The position numbers and the translations under genes are program-made. A stretch of DNA of 64,000 nucleotides from Nothopassalora personata (Eukaryota; Ascomycota; Dothideomycetes; Mycosphaerellales; Mycosphaerellaceae): contig CM066287.1 in the NCBI GenBank assembly GCA_033816765.1, positions 3,596,001-3,660,000 on the forward strand, read 5' to 3'. The notes under the pieces are model-generated. The model did no database searches. It had not been told where the DNA came from and worked only from the letters and a program-made list of their open reading frames with translations. Below, piece by piece: positions 40,750 through 51,853 of the stretch (its first letter is position 1; each line of letters starts with the position of its first letter).

Positions 40750-43700
40750 ATGCAACCACTCAACCCATACTTGCGCGCCTTCTTCCGGAGCGCGCTGCCA
40801 GCGCAATGTCAGCCGATAAGCCACCACCTTCTGCTGGTGCCCGCCACCGACATCCTGCTCACCTCCAAGGATCGCGAGTCCAACACGACCTACGCGGATC
40901 TAGCGGGCACCGAGGACTTCTTGGCCAGCCATGTTTTGCGTGTCCCTGGGGGAGGGCCGCCGTTGTCAGGCAGTGGGAAAGACGGCAGCAATGCGCGGGA
41001 GAATAAGAGCAAAGCGAAACAGTTTTCCACCATCAATGGCAGGACCGTCGTGGTGAAGGACTCTTTCGTCTACAGTAATAAAGGGTTCAAGACGCTCAAT
41101 CAGGCACAACTGCTCAGCGATACGATATACTATCCGGATGTGGCTGATGGGCAGCAATGGCTCGTCTATTACATTTCGCGGCCTCTCATGGGCATATACC
41201 AGCCGACACCGATCATCCCTGCTATCATTACGGATGAGCCAAGTAGGGAGAGAAAGAGGGTGCTTACCGAAGCCTCCACAGACACAGCGACAGGCTCAGC
41301 TGTAGGACCACCGGTGCCAAAGAAGAAGGACATCAAAACGTTTGGGGAGCTCATGATACAATTTCCAATGATCTCGAGGCAGATGCAGAGTGGGTTAGAG
41401 AGAGTTATCCGCGAGTTCATCGCGGTCAACGACAAACCACTTCCGAAACCAAAATCAAGAAGGTCTTCAGTCAGTTCACAGCTTTCTGGCCCATCCATCA
41501 GCGACTCCGTCTCCACAATCAAGTCATCGTTATCTGGAAGTAGCACAATCCACCCCACATCACTGGAGCTGGAGCCTGGGGAAGAGTCTCTGCGAACCTC
41601 TTTGGAGACGGCCGTTGTCTCTGCCATTGACCTCTTCCAGGGCGTAGATAAGCAGCAACTGTCCCTCCTCGGCGCCAACACTGAGCTTACTGGGCCAGTA
41701 GTAGAGCGCATGATTGAGCGATATATCACAGAACAGGTGCACGATCAAAATCTGTTTCCACGAGTCTGCGCGATTCGTCGACCGGACGACAGTGATTTGG
41801 AGCATAAGATTCGGAAAGTGGCGGACGTGGACATTGCGCAGGTTGGCATACCGGTCCAGGACGGCATGAAAGGCAAGCGAATGCTCGCCACGCGCCTTAA
41901 CAAAGGCATCGAGACTTTCAAGAGGATGGGCGTTGCCAGCAGTCCGCAGGAAATGCTGGACATCCTGCTAGCCACGCAAAAGACCGTAACAGCATCCGAC
42001 CCTGCCCAAACGCCTGAAGGTGAACAAGCACAAGAGGGGTCACCCATCACCATTAACGCGGATGTGCTGGTTTCAATGCTATTGGTTGTTGTCATACGCA
42101 GCGGTGTTCGACACCTTCATGCGCGACTTCTATACATGCGTTACTTTATCTTCATCGATGAAGTCGAAAGTGGCGAACAAGGTTATGCTCTTGCGACCAT
42201 GGAAGCTGTCTTGGCACATCTTTCGGGTGGGTCCTCTGTACTGCGAAAGGCTAGCAAACGCAACAGGCTACTGTGGCAGGCTGTGAAGACTGGCGATACT
42301 CATGCACTGGAGGCAATCCTCCAGCCGGAGTGGCATTCTGAGCGTCGCTCTGTGACCTCCTCGCCACGGGCACTGGGCGCACAGTCTTCAGATGACGAAG
42401 ATATTTCTGACTTGTCGTCGCCCGATACTACAATGCTTGAGCAGCTGGAGCAGCAAGGCACTAGCTCGACGCAGGACTTCGCGGCTCTGAACGGCTCCCT
42501 TGGGCACGTGTTTCCTTTCCAGCGACCACCGACACCGCCTCCCGAGCAAGCGGATATCAGGGTCAAGAAGCGCGTGTCGATGGCGTCGCTACCTCGAAGC
42601 CAGTCGGTGTCATCTGGGTATTCGTCGAGGTCGCATTCACGCCAAAAGAGCACCGACTCTGATATGGGCAACAGTTTGGGCAGCGATCTGTCCACGGAGA
42701 AGCTCGCTCAGACGCAGGATGCAGATGGCAACTCGGTGTTGATGATGGCCGTAGACGCAGGCAAGCAGGAAGCATTGCAATTCTTGCTCAAATTGCCTGC
42801 CCACTTTCGGGCAGATTTCATCCTTGGAGATGTCAACAACGATGGGGCTACACTGTTGACCGCCGCGGTGCAATCTGGAAATCGCGCGGTCACGGATGAA
42901 TTGATCACGTACTTGGAGCAGCATGCAAGCGAAGAAGATCTAGTTCGGTATCTCCAGGTACAGGATAACAAGGGGCGCTGCTTCGCCCATTATCTGTTCC
43001 ATCAACCTCATCTGATGCGAAGATTCGGCAAGAAGCTTCCGTGGAGACTGAAAGATAAGAACGGTCAGACTCCATTGTTCGCCTTGTGCAGATCCTACGA
43101 CCACGACCAATATCATCTCATGGTAGAAGAAGCTCTGGCGTTCTGCACTGATACGCAAGGCGATGCTGAGCCGCTACATCTGGACGACCATGTGGACGCG
43201 AAAGGCAATACACTCCTTCATGTTATCAACGACATGCAGCTCACTCTCAGGATGCTGAGACACTGTGACTCGGATGTAAATGCAACGAACGATAAACGTT
43301 TCACTCCTCTAATGATGGGCAGCAAGTATGGTCGCATTGATCTCGTGCGAGCACTTTTCGGCGATCCAAGGGTCGACATGACCTTGAAAGATCTTCGAGG
43401 ATTGACTGCAGTCGAGCTCGCGAAAGATGATGAAATGAGGAACCGGATAGATGATTTGGTACTCCTATCCACACCTGCCAACAGTGATGGGCGCACCACG
43501 ACCATCGTCCGCTCTTTCTTCGTGGAGGATTGCACCGTCCGTCTGGTCCTGAAGTCTGGGGCGCCGAATACCAACGGGACGATCACCGTCACTACTTGCA
43601 GGCGATCGCTAGCTGATTTTGAGAATCTAACAAGATGGCTAGCGGTCGAATGTCCAGCAAGCTGGCTGCCAGCGCATATCAACTTGCCATCGCCTTTCCT

Positions 43701-44613
43701 TATACCATCGAAGCCTTCGCGAGTAGTGTTGCGTGATCTACAGATCAGGCTTGACAGCTTCTTCCGCAGTCTACTCACGCACGGCACGTTCTCCACACAC
43801 GAGCTGGTTTGGGAGTTCTTCCTTGTACCAGAATTGGATGCCGATATGCTCAATGAGCGGAGTAGGCGTAAAGCCGAGACTCGCGTTGAGAATGTGAAAG
43901 ACGACTACGAGCCGGTCACAGACACCCAAGAGGTGGAAAACTTTGCCGTGTTCTCAAGGGAGCAGGTGCGAGGCGTTACACAAGCTGTCAAAAAGGTCAT
44001 TCGTGTCACGAATCGACAGAGAATGATACACAACGAGTGCTTTGAAGCATGGATGTTGGCGTCAAGTGCCGTGTCGACGTTGAAGTTTTTACCTCCGCAA
44101 TACCCGACGGCATTCGAGCGCTTCACTAAATCACTGGCGCAAAGCGAGGCATCCCCTCTGGCAGGTCTGTACTACGCTCTCCACTCGATCCAGTCGACGA
44201 GCACCGCGATGCAGGTCGCCACTGAACGCCCGGCATACCTCATTGGCAGCATGGCACAAGCACAACGCGTGATGGACAAAAGCAAGAATTCGATCTCCCG
44301 CTCCAACCGCTGGACGCCGAATATCGGTTTCTTCGAAGATGCTAAGAAAGCTGTAGCGCTTGAAGCGTGGGACAGGGCAGCAAAGGCTCGAGGAGAGCTC
44401 GAGACGTTGGGCTGTGAGCTGAGATATACACAGCAGACCATTGCAGGTGAGTTGGCAGCTTGGCAGGAGCAGCACGCAAAGGATGGTCGTGCAATGCTAA
44501 GGAAGCTGGCGAAGGAGAGTGTAGTCAAGGAGCGGGCGAAACTGGAGTCGATGAAGCGAAGCCTGCGCGAGATCACCAAGCATCGCCATCAGGTCGAGGC
44601 TGACGGAGCTTAA
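40750..44613 (+). CDS. VRL1: VARP-like VPS9-ankyrin-PX protein (Vrl1 type)
   Basis: A single uninterrupted exon of 1287 residues from ATG 40750. The N-terminal region (MQPLNPYLRAFFRSALPAQC, later HLLLVPATDILLTSKDRES) is the conserved fungal start. The VPS9 domain spans about 330-490 (FPRVCAIRRPDDSDL; ITINADVLVSMLLVVVIRSG), ankyrin-like repeats about 655-910 (DGNSVLMMAVDAGKQEALQF, RFTPLMMGSKYGRIDLV) and a PX-like domain about 930-1030, with a coiled C-terminus. VPS9 plus ankyrin plus PX matches yeast Vrl1, a Rab5-family (Vps21) exchange factor that pairs with a SNX-BAR protein in the VINE endosomal coat. The catalytic Asp/Tyr of VPS9 were not individually checked. It is fungal VARP-like rather than Vps9 itself. 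Confidence 0.88.
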   Translation: MQPLNPYLRAFFRSALPAQCQPISHHLLLVPATDILLTSKDRESNTTYADLAGTEDFLASHVLRVPGGGPPLSGSGKDGSNARENKSKAKQFSTINGRTVVVKDSFVYSNKGFKTLNQAQLLSDTIYYPDVADGQQWLVYYISRPLMGIYQPTPIIPAIITDEPSRERKRVLTEASTDTATGSAVGPPVPKKKDIKTFGELMIQFPMISRQMQSGLERVIREFIAVNDKPLPKPKSRRSSVSSQLSGPSISDSVSTIKSSLSGSSTIHPTSLELEPGEESLRTSLETAVVSAIDLFQGVDKQQLSLLGANTELTGPVVERMIERYITEQVHDQNLFPRVCAIRRPDDSDLEHKIRKVADVDIAQVGIPVQDGMKGKRMLATRLNKGIETFKRMGVASSPQEMLDILLATQKTVTASDPAQTPEGEQAQEGSPITINADVLVSMLLVVVIRSGVRHLHARLLYMRYFIFIDEVESGEQGYALATMEAVLAHLSGGSSVLRKASKRNRLLWQAVKTGDTHALEAILQPEWHSERRSVTSSPRALGAQSSDDEDISDLSSPDTTMLEQLEQQGTSSTQDFAALNGSLGHVFPFQRPPTPPPEQADIRVKKRVSMASLPRSQSVSSGYSSRSHSRQKSTDSDMGNSLGSDLSTEKLAQTQDADGNSVLMMAVDAGKQEALQFLLKLPAHFRADFILGDVNNDGATLLTAAVQSGNRAVTDELITYLEQHASEEDLVRYLQVQDNKGRCFAHYLFHQPHLMRRFGKKLPWRLKDKNGQTPLFALCRSYDHDQYHLMVEEALAFCTDTQGDAEPLHLDDHVDAKGNTLLHVINDMQLTLRMLRHCDSDVNATNDKRFTPLMMGSKYGRIDLVRALFGDPRVDMTLKDLRGLTAVELAKDDEMRNRIDDLVLLSTPANSDGRTTTIVRSFFVEDCTVRLVLKSGAPNTNGTITVTTCRRSLADFENLTRWLAVECPASWLPAHINLPSPFLIPSKPSRVVLRDLQIRLDSFFRSLLTHGTFSTHELVWEFFLVPELDADMLNERSRRKAETRVENVKDDYEPVTDTQEVENFAVFSREQVRGVTQAVKKVIRVTNRQRMIHNECFEAWMLASSAVSTLKFLPPQYPTAFERFTKSLAQSEASPLAGLYYALHSIQSTSTAMQVATERPAYLIGSMAQAQRVMDKSKNSISRSNRWTPNIGFFEDAKKAVALEAWDRAAKARGELETLGCELRYTQQTIAGELAAWQEQHAKDGRAMLRKLAKESVVKERAKLESMKRSLREITKHRHQVEADGA

Positions 44614-44949
44614 AAACAATAAAAACACTCTGTAGGAAGCAATATGTAACAGAAGGCAGTAATGTGTGGTAAATATCAAGCCATTCGAGATGTAATATCA
44701 TCCAGAGACCAACGGTACGGGCATGCTTAGTTGCATGTCCATACCTCGCGGTGCCTCAAATTCACTTGGCTGCTCACACTGCTCTGTGGCTCACGGTTCC
44801 AGTTTGAATGTACGATGACGCAGCCGCGATTCCCATCTTGAAAGGGAGCTCTCTTTAGCCCCGCCAGCCACAGTGCTGGGAAAGAGACCTAAACCAAACA
44901 GTTACAAATATGTACTGTATCAGCACTACGGTGTCGACGTGAAACAGAA
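44614..44949. other. Intergenic region
   Basis: 336 bp between two plus-strand genes; A-rich after the stop, nothing else recognised. Confidence 0.5.
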
Positions 44950-45569
44950 ATGGACGTAGGTAACTTCACGACCCGCCTTCTACAACGCGACAACTCACAC
45001 ATCTCATACAGGTCTTTCAAGCCTACACATTGGGCACCTCGGCGTACCTAGCAGTACAATCACTGCCTCTTATCCTCACCCCCAGAATCATCGTCTCGCT
45101 CCTAGCCAGCGAACCACGCACTTCCACCGACCTCGAATCCTATCTCTCACGTAGCCTCGGCTTCGCACTCCTGACGCTCGCTGTCATCTGCATCCTTCTC
45201 ACGGGTATCCTGCCGGTATCCTCGCAGATAACAGCTGCACAGGAAGAAGACAGTGATGGAACGATCAAAGATCCATACGCGTACCCGACGCTGATCGCCA
45301 CGACGACTTATCACGCGACCAGCGCCTTCTACCTCTACACGCAAGTCGCCTATGGGTTCTCGTTCGGCTTCGGGGTAGGTTTGATCGCTAGCGCTGGATT
45401 GTTCTGCCTGGGAATTTGGGTGCTGCTGTTCGGCAGTGAGAAGGGGAGAATCAGTAAGAGAACTGGCGCGGATAAGAGGACCAGTAACTTTCCATTCGAG
45501 AACAAGGAGAGCGCCAGGGAGAAGAAGAAGGATAGCAAGAGGAAGAGCGTGTCGAGCAAGTCGAGATGA
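44950..45569 (+). CDS. Four-helix membrane protein, fungal-conserved
   Basis: Exons 44950-44955 and 45012-45569 give 187 residues; the first exon encodes only Met-Asp before a 56-nt intron (GTAGGT...ACAG). Start reads MDVFQAYTLGTSAYLAVQSL. Hydrophobic helices: SAYLAVQSLPLILTPRIIVS, LGFALLTLAVICILLTGILP, an amphipathic one near TTYHATSAFYLYTQVAYGFS, and IASAGLFCLGIWVLLFG. The tail is very basic (KKDSKRKSVSSKSR). It belongs to a conserved ascomycete hypothetical family whose start typically resembles YTLGTxxYLAxQSLPL. Function unknown. The 2-codon exon is inferred from frame and splice signals only. Confidence 0.7.
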
Positions 45570-47415
45570 GACGGCCGTGGCCATGCACTTCAGCAGTATG
45601 CTCGCCTCCTCGGGTCTCGATGCCCAGCCTGGCTGCGAGATTGTAGAGCTTCATGATAGCTCCATCTGGGTTACAGCACCAGTGCTCATGAAGACTCATT
45701 GTGGACTGCGTGACGGAGTGATACGCCATCGCATGGACCGTGATGCCTTTGCCACTAGAGCGCATCGATAACAAATCGAGCATTGTGGCCCTCCTGACAT
45801 GTCCATCAGGCAGCAGGACAACAGCACGGACGTAGCAATGTAGAAGAAACGGCTGAGCCAGGCCTGCGAAGATCCATGGGATACATGATCCTAATCAAGC
45901 ATGCCGTCAGCTGTCGTACGTTACCATTTAGAGCACACCCTCCCGAGTTGCACAAATTTACGCGGAAAAACGAAATTGTTGTGCGACCGTGTGTGCTTCT
46001 AGAAAAGGCCAATCCACGCCGACAACATGGAGAGCGATGGCCTCCTAGGCTTGCTCCAGGTCGTGGGCGAGGAGCTTGAACAGCGCACCAAGCAGATTTG
46101 GCCATATTCCAGACGCGTCCACATGACTCGGTATTTGGCTTTGGCGATTTTAACCCGGTAAGGCTGATGGGGCATCGTGAGCGCCGGCGCCAGATGAAGA
46201 GGGTTCGTAATATCGTTATGTTTTTGCTCTACGCACCAAGGCGCGATAATGCTTACGTTGCATAGACACCGTAGGCCTTGGCGCTCCAAGCGACATGACA
46301 AAGACATGACAAACGTCTAGCGCTGTATCTACGATCGGTAGGGGGTAGGATACCCCAGCTCTCCCCTAGCTATCCGACGACGTGAACGTGGTATCGCCTG
46401 GAGTGGGATAGCAACCCGATCGATTAGGCTATTTAGTACGGTTTCGGCGCTTGAAAGTTGAAGGCTAAGATAGCAGCACCTTAGGGGCCGCTTTATTACC
46501 GTATACGACTAGCGACGTCTTACGAGCTGCGATTACCCTGGCAACAACGCCCTTATCCATATCGCGTGCGGTTATGTGTTATTCGCACGCAAAATCCATT
46601 CCCCGTCGTTGTTTCCACACCACTTGCTTCCAGAGATTTCACGCCAAGAACGTCGCGGCAGAAATCTATTCGGAGCAAAAGTATGCGCAGAGGCTCGCTC
46701 TATCGGTGTGTTGAATCAGATTTCGATTTTGCCTTAAGCATACTGTTGCTGTCTTACACTTCGAGCATGCACGTCAGCGCGACGAGGGAGCTGTGGCTTT
46801 CTTTTCAAACACTCGTCCTCGCCTTCCATCACTTCCGCCAACACTCCGACACAAGAGCGAAACTGTCATTTCGAAATCTGTCCACTTTATTATGTGTTGC
46901 TTCGTTATCCGTGTCGGCACATTGTCGCTCTTCCGGGCCACCAGGCAGGCCGGCATCTTCTTCGGTGCTGGGAAAGGGGCTCTTGAGCACGCCAACCGCT
47001 ATCGCATTGACGGAGAGTCCACAATAAACGGGCCACACACTTGTGCGTCTTGGGATGGTATCGCAGCTGGATGAAGTCTGGTGCCATGGATTCCAGATAA
47101 TCACCAAGGGCCACGTGCTCGTTGCTGACATTGCCTTGTTTGCCTTGTAAAGTCCGCGACTGCTGTCCGTCGCGACAGTATTGCTGCTTCCTCTTGTCTT
47201 CCCCTCGACATCTATCTTGTTTGTTTCTGCGTACTCTGCGTTGCGTTTCTTCCTCCAACACACCTCTACCTTTGGCCTCTCCGAGATCATCATCACAGCT
47301 TCATCCATCAGCAACAGCCTACATTTTCTAGCAACGACTAGCTAGCGAAGCGCAGCTCGCCTATTTCCCTGACGACTTCACCTGCCAGGGAAACCTCAAA
47401 ACGACCTAATTCACC
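45570..47415. other. Long intergenic region with possible repeat relic
   Basis: 1.85 kb. The stretch 46160-46580 looks different from its surroundings, with frequent TA steps, CTAG sites and a small hairpin (GGGGTAGGATACCCC at about 46341-46357), as expected for an old element mutated by RIP. No ORF with transposase features was found. Upstream is the 44-codon frame listed separately. Confidence 0.4.
46027..46161 (+). other. Possible small ORF or first exon (44 codons)
   Basis: An ATG frame begins MESDGLLGLLQVVGEELEQR, has protein-like composition, and ends at a TAA that overlaps a GTAAGG donor-like sequence. It could be a first exon or a decayed gene end. A downstream open piece (MKRVRNIVMFLLYAPRRDN, about 46187-46265) may be its continuation, but the frame join fails with simple splicing. 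Weak evidence. Confidence 0.25.
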
Positions 47416-48563
47416 ATGTTAGCCCGCAGTGCTCTGCGGCTCAGCCAACGCGCTGCCCGAACGGCTTCCTTGGCACCACTCGCAGCTCGCGCCACACTCA
47501 CATCATCCTCAAGAACAAACGTCCCGGAAGTGCCTGTCGTGAGCTACCGAAGCGGCGAGCGAAGCGAAGAGCAGCTTCGATTCGAGGCTGCTAAGAACGC
47601 TGGCCCTGTATCTCCTCCTGGCGCCGACATTGAGAAGCATGCCATTCCACTCAAACCCGAGGTCCACTCGAAGCTCACACCAACTTTGCGAAACTTCACT
47701 CTGCCTGGAAAGGTAGCCGTTGTCACAGGGTGTGTTTCGTCTCGGGAGCCACGGACCTGACATTTGCTGACTTCGCAACAGAGGAGGTCGTGGTCTTGGC
47801 TTCAACATGGCACAGGCACTCGCAGAGGTGGGTGTTCGAGGTATTGCAATCATGGATGTGCAGCAGGAGCTTGGAGACAAAGCAGCCCGTGAGCTTGGTG
47901 AGCAGACTGGCATCGACGTTCGCTTCTACCGGATCGATGTGCGAGACGGTCAGGCTATGGGCCAAGTGATCCAGGATGTCGTCGATCACTTTGGCCGCCT
48001 GGACGTACTCATCAACGCTGCAGGCATCGCTGAGTGAGTATTTCGATCTCCGTGCGCAGATGAGATAGCCCTAACGTGCGAAAAGTTCCAACATCAAAGC
48101 CGAAACTTACGACCATGACAAGTTCCGCCGTCTGTTGGACATCAACATCACCGGCACTTTCATTGTCGCACAGGCTGTGGCACAGCAAATGATGGCTCTT
48201 GGCAACGGCGGCAGCATCATCAACATCGCCTCCATGTCCGGCACAGTCGTCAACTACCCACAGGAGCAATCGTGCTACAACGCCAGCAAAGCCGCCGTGG
48301 TCCAGCTCACCAAGTCCCTCGCGACCGAATGGGCACGATACGGTATCAGAGTCAACTCCATTAGCCCAGGGTACATGGACACTGCTCTCAACCGCGTTCC
48401 AGCCCTCGAAGCACAGAAGAAGATCTGGATCGACCACACTCCTCAGAAGCGGCTGGGCTCCGTTGACGACTTGAACAACTTGGCAGTCTACTTGGCAAGC
48501 GATGGCTCGGCGTTCATGACCGGCAGCGACTGCCTCATCGATGGTGGCTACACTTTGTGGTAG
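47416..48563 (+). CDS. Short-chain dehydrogenase/reductase with mitochondrial-type presequence
   Basis: Exons 47416-47729, 47782-48033 and 48086-48563 give 347 residues; both introns are 52 nt (GTGTGT...ACAG and GTGAGT...AAAG). The first ~30 residues (MLARSALRLSQRAARTASLA) are rich in Arg, Ala and Ser with no acids, a mitochondrial presequence pattern. Cofactor motif TGGGRGLGF is rebuilt by splicing; then NAAG, catalytic Ser near INIASMSGT, YNASK (Tyr-Lys pair) and SPGYMDTAL. The C-terminus GSDCLIDGGYTLW matches sorbose/arabinitol/mannitol-type fungal SDR enzymes. Likely reduces or oxidises a polyol or ketone with NAD(P); substrate unknown. Confidence 0.92.
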
Positions 48564-49060
48564 ACTGTTACCATGCCATTTTGTTTACGAGCATGGCGTC
48601 TGGATACTGTCTCGCCTTTGGCGCACCGAAAGTTTGGGAATTTGAGAGTTGGTGTGTGTTTTTTACCACCTTCCTATGCATGAAGCCAGGGCGGCGCATG
48701 ATCAGACCTATAGAGGTAGATAACGATCTAGAAGACGGAGGGTAATACAATGGCAACAATAGTTCGCTCAGGCGATGTTGTCTATTCTTTCGATTGGCTA
48801 GATGCACTTGTTGCGTTCCAGACCCGCATTCCAAGTCAAGCAAGGCATGGAGCTCGTAATCAACAATGTAAGGCCTGACTCTGGCATCGAGAAAGCTTGC
48901 AGCATCGCGCTGCGCGGTCATCCGTCGTTCGTTACTCAACTCTTGGCTCTGAGCAGTGCAGCAGCGCACCGATACGGTCGTCGACTCGCCTTGCCATCGA
49001 ACCGCGACATCGATCTCGACACGCCATAGCCGAGGACGTCCAGCTGCGCTCGCTGCGAGC
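48564..49060. other. Intergenic region
   Basis: 497 bp between two plus-strand genes; nothing specific recognised. Confidence 0.5.
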
Positions 49061-50516
49061 ATGCTCATCGCACTGCCGCTCCTGGCATGTGCGGCTGCGG
49101 CGCTGAAGTCTTCGCCTTTCCCTCAGGAGTATGGTGATTACACGATATCCAGAATTCCACGACAAAGAGAGAAGGCCGCGCCAAGTGAGCTGAAGTTCAC
49201 GGAAAATATCGTCCAGCTTACCAGAGCGCGGTCGGGGACATCGATCAGCTCGACATTTGTCCAGTCCATGAGGCGGTTTGGGAGGTCGCGCGTCGCGAGG
49301 GTCGCTGTGAGTAGTGATTTGATCTTGGTGAGCGAGCACAATGTTGAAGGCCGAGCGCTGACGACCTAACACATAGGATGGCACGACTCCCATAGATGTC
49401 GTGGGTGGAGGAGAGATTTTCTCTGCCGACGTCCTGATCGGCGGACAAGAGTACTCGGTCGTGATCGATACTGGCAGTAGCGACCCCTGGCTGGCAACAA
49501 CAGACTTCATCTGCCATGACGTCTTCACCCACGCGGAGGTAGATCAGTCCGAGTGCGAGTTCGGCATGTTATACAATTCCTCGCACTCTGACACTTACGA
49601 GCCGATACCCGATCTAAACTTCAACATCACCTATGCGGATGGCGAATACCTGACTGGTGAGCTCGCCTATGAAACCTTCGCGATGGCTGGAATTGAAGTG
49701 CAGAAGCAGCAGTTTGGGGTCGTCGATAGAGCCGCTTGGTTTGGTGATCGGTCGACGGCAGGGCTGATCGGATTCGCATATCGATCTCTCGTCTCAGCCT
49801 ACGCCGGCACGGACCCAACCACGAATTCGGCGGGGACCAGACGCCCTTACAACCCACTCTTCGTGAACATGTACGAGAAGGAAAATGTTGCGCCAGTATT
49901 CAGCCTGGCGATTGACCGTGACCCGAGCAAAGGCGGCGTTCTGGCTCTTGGAGGGATTCCAGATGTTCCGCATTCGCCGTACTGGGCCAGCGCTGAGATT
50001 GAGCCAGTCGGCGTGAATGAGACCGATGGTCAGGAGGTGTACGAGTTCTACGCCATCGAGGTTGGCGGGTATGCATACTCTAATGCCAGCGGCGCGCAGT
50101 TCAACGTTCACAACACCAACAACCCTACCAAGATCCCGCTCACGGTGGGAGATTCTGCTCGAGCCATCGTCGATTCGGGTACGAGTCTGTGTTATGTCCC
50201 GGACGACGTGGCGGAGGGTTTCGCTCGGTCATTCAACCCGCCAGCATGGTGGAGCGCCGACGACAATGCGTACATGGTTGAGTGCGCCGCTACGGTGCCG
50301 GTGTTCGGCGTGGCGATCTCGGACAAAATCTTCTACGTCAATGAGCTGGATCTGGTCATCGCGTCTCAAGAGGGTGTGTGCGCGCTGGGTGTTCAGCCAG
50401 CTCAGGGAGGTCTGAACATTCTAGGAGGTACCTGGCTGAAGAATGTCATTGCAGTCTTTGACATTGGAGCTGAAGAAATGCGTTTCGCGGCGAGGCAGTT
50501 CTATTCCATATCGTAA
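49061..50516 (+). CDS. Secreted pepsin-like aspartic protease
   Basis: Exons 49061-49306 and 49377-50516 (70-nt intron GTGAGT...ATAG, CTAAC branch) give 461 residues. Signal peptide MLIALPLLACAAAA is followed by a short basic propeptide. The mature part has both catalytic triads: D113 in VVIDTGSSD and D348 in AIVDSGTSL. The flap region (NITYADGEYLTGELAYETF) and the pepsin-fold LGGI and LNILGGTWLKNVIAVFD segments are intact. No Ser/Thr linker or GPI tail, so likely freely secreted. Members digest protein at acidic pH outside the cell; specificity cannot be told. Confidence 0.93.
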
Positions 50517-51483
50517 TGCTGGCGAAAGTCTTGTCGCCGTGGTCGTACAGCAGAGCGCCGGCAGTGAGATAATGCGAATGACGACTGAGAGACAGCGCAT
50601 GCAGCGAGAGGATCCATTTGCCTCCTTGCTGAAGACTCGGACCAGCTTCCGGGTGTGTTATACAGCGTATGGCTCAGGTGGCAGCGTGAGGCAGCTGCAG
50701 GCCTCCAATGGTACGGCTAGGATTGGCGGAGTTCTGGCTGGTGAGTGAAAAGGCGTCACTTTGATGCTATTCAACTCAATGGCCACTCACCGAGTTCTAG
50801 CCCGGATAGGTGGCGATGCCAGCGCTTCGCATGTGGTGCCGTGTGCTTGTCATTGTTGAGACGCATCGGGGAGAACCAGACCCAAGGTATGCTGCTGGTT
50901 TTCACATGAATTGAGTAGGAGAGCATTGGGTGCATGAGGACGGTGACCATTCCTTCGAGCATTACCGCAGTTTCCGGATCGGGATCTGTGTACCTATGTA
51001 TCTATCTGCATCCGAGGATCAAGGTGTGACTTTACTTGTCAGTAAGTCGTATCACAGACCTACTGCTGCTGGTGAACAGAGCACAACAGCGAGGCACCTT
51101 GTTCACGTTCTAAAGTAAGGGATCCGGGGTGGTGGTGGTCATATAGAAGGTGCATCATCGCATGCCAAGCTCACTGTCAGTGAATGTGGAGACCATCGAG
51201 GTCATCGAGCATACCCAGCAGGTTGAAATACTGTAATGTGGCAGCCGACTTGAATTTCGACACTCGTGGCACTGCACTGCACTCTGCATATAATAGTTCC
51301 ATGAATGTCCTTCCCCAACATCTCTATCGACTTCTAAGCCAGTGAGTGATGAGCGAAGTGGCGGTGAATGGTCGCATGTAATAATATATCCCAATCGCCA
51401 TAGTAAGACCGGAAGCAAGGGTGTGAGCATCACAAGGCGATCGGTGTGATTCGCCTGAGAGCTTGCGCCATCCCGTTCCCGCT

Positions 51484-51508
51484 TGCCGTTTGCCGTTTGC
51501 CGTTTGCC
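51484..51508 (+). repeat. Heptanucleotide tandem repeat (TGCCGTT)3.6
   Basis: TGCCGTT repeated three full times plus TGCC, perfect. A short microsatellite-like run without evident role. Confidence 0.85.
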
Positions 51509-51832
51509 TTCGAACGGTGCGGCAGTTGCGCATGTCCTGAGCCTGTGCCTCTAGCTACGAGTTAACGTTAGTTGTCGACAGATCACATCCGCTCTGCATC
51601 GAGCACCGAGCACTGTAGATGCAACAACTAGGGATCAGGCGTTCAACAAACATGTGCAGGTCATGCATGTTAGCTAGCGCCCAAGGCCCGCACCGGGACC
51701 CTCCCTCTCTTCTCACTACTGTATAGTACTCGACCTTCCCCCTCCTCACGCCTCTCTTTGCTGTCTGTCTGCCGTCTCACTTCTCGACTTATCCGCTGGC
51801 TCAGCAACAGGCGACCCAATACGCCACCACTG

Positions 51833-51841
51833 ATGCCTTAG
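51833..51841 (+). promoter_or_regulatory. Minimal upstream ORF (ATG-CCT-TAG)
   Basis: A Met-Pro-stop frame ending 12 nt before the ATG of the following 957-residue protein. If in the transcript, it could reduce or regulate its translation; the transcript start is not visible, so this is inference. Confidence 0.35.
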
Positions 51842-51853
51842 AGACGCGGCGCC

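Larger units (their letters stand above)
50517..51853. other. Long intergenic region
   Basis: 1.34 kb. It contains a short tandem repeat (51484-51508) and a three-codon upstream ORF (51833-51841), listed separately. Pyrimidine-rich leader at 51690-51800. No other features seen. Confidence 0.5.

Noticed and set aside
51484..51508. Heptamer repeat as part of a CRISPR-like or satellite array
   Set aside because: Only 3.6 copies, no spacers, eukaryotic context; just a small microsatellite.
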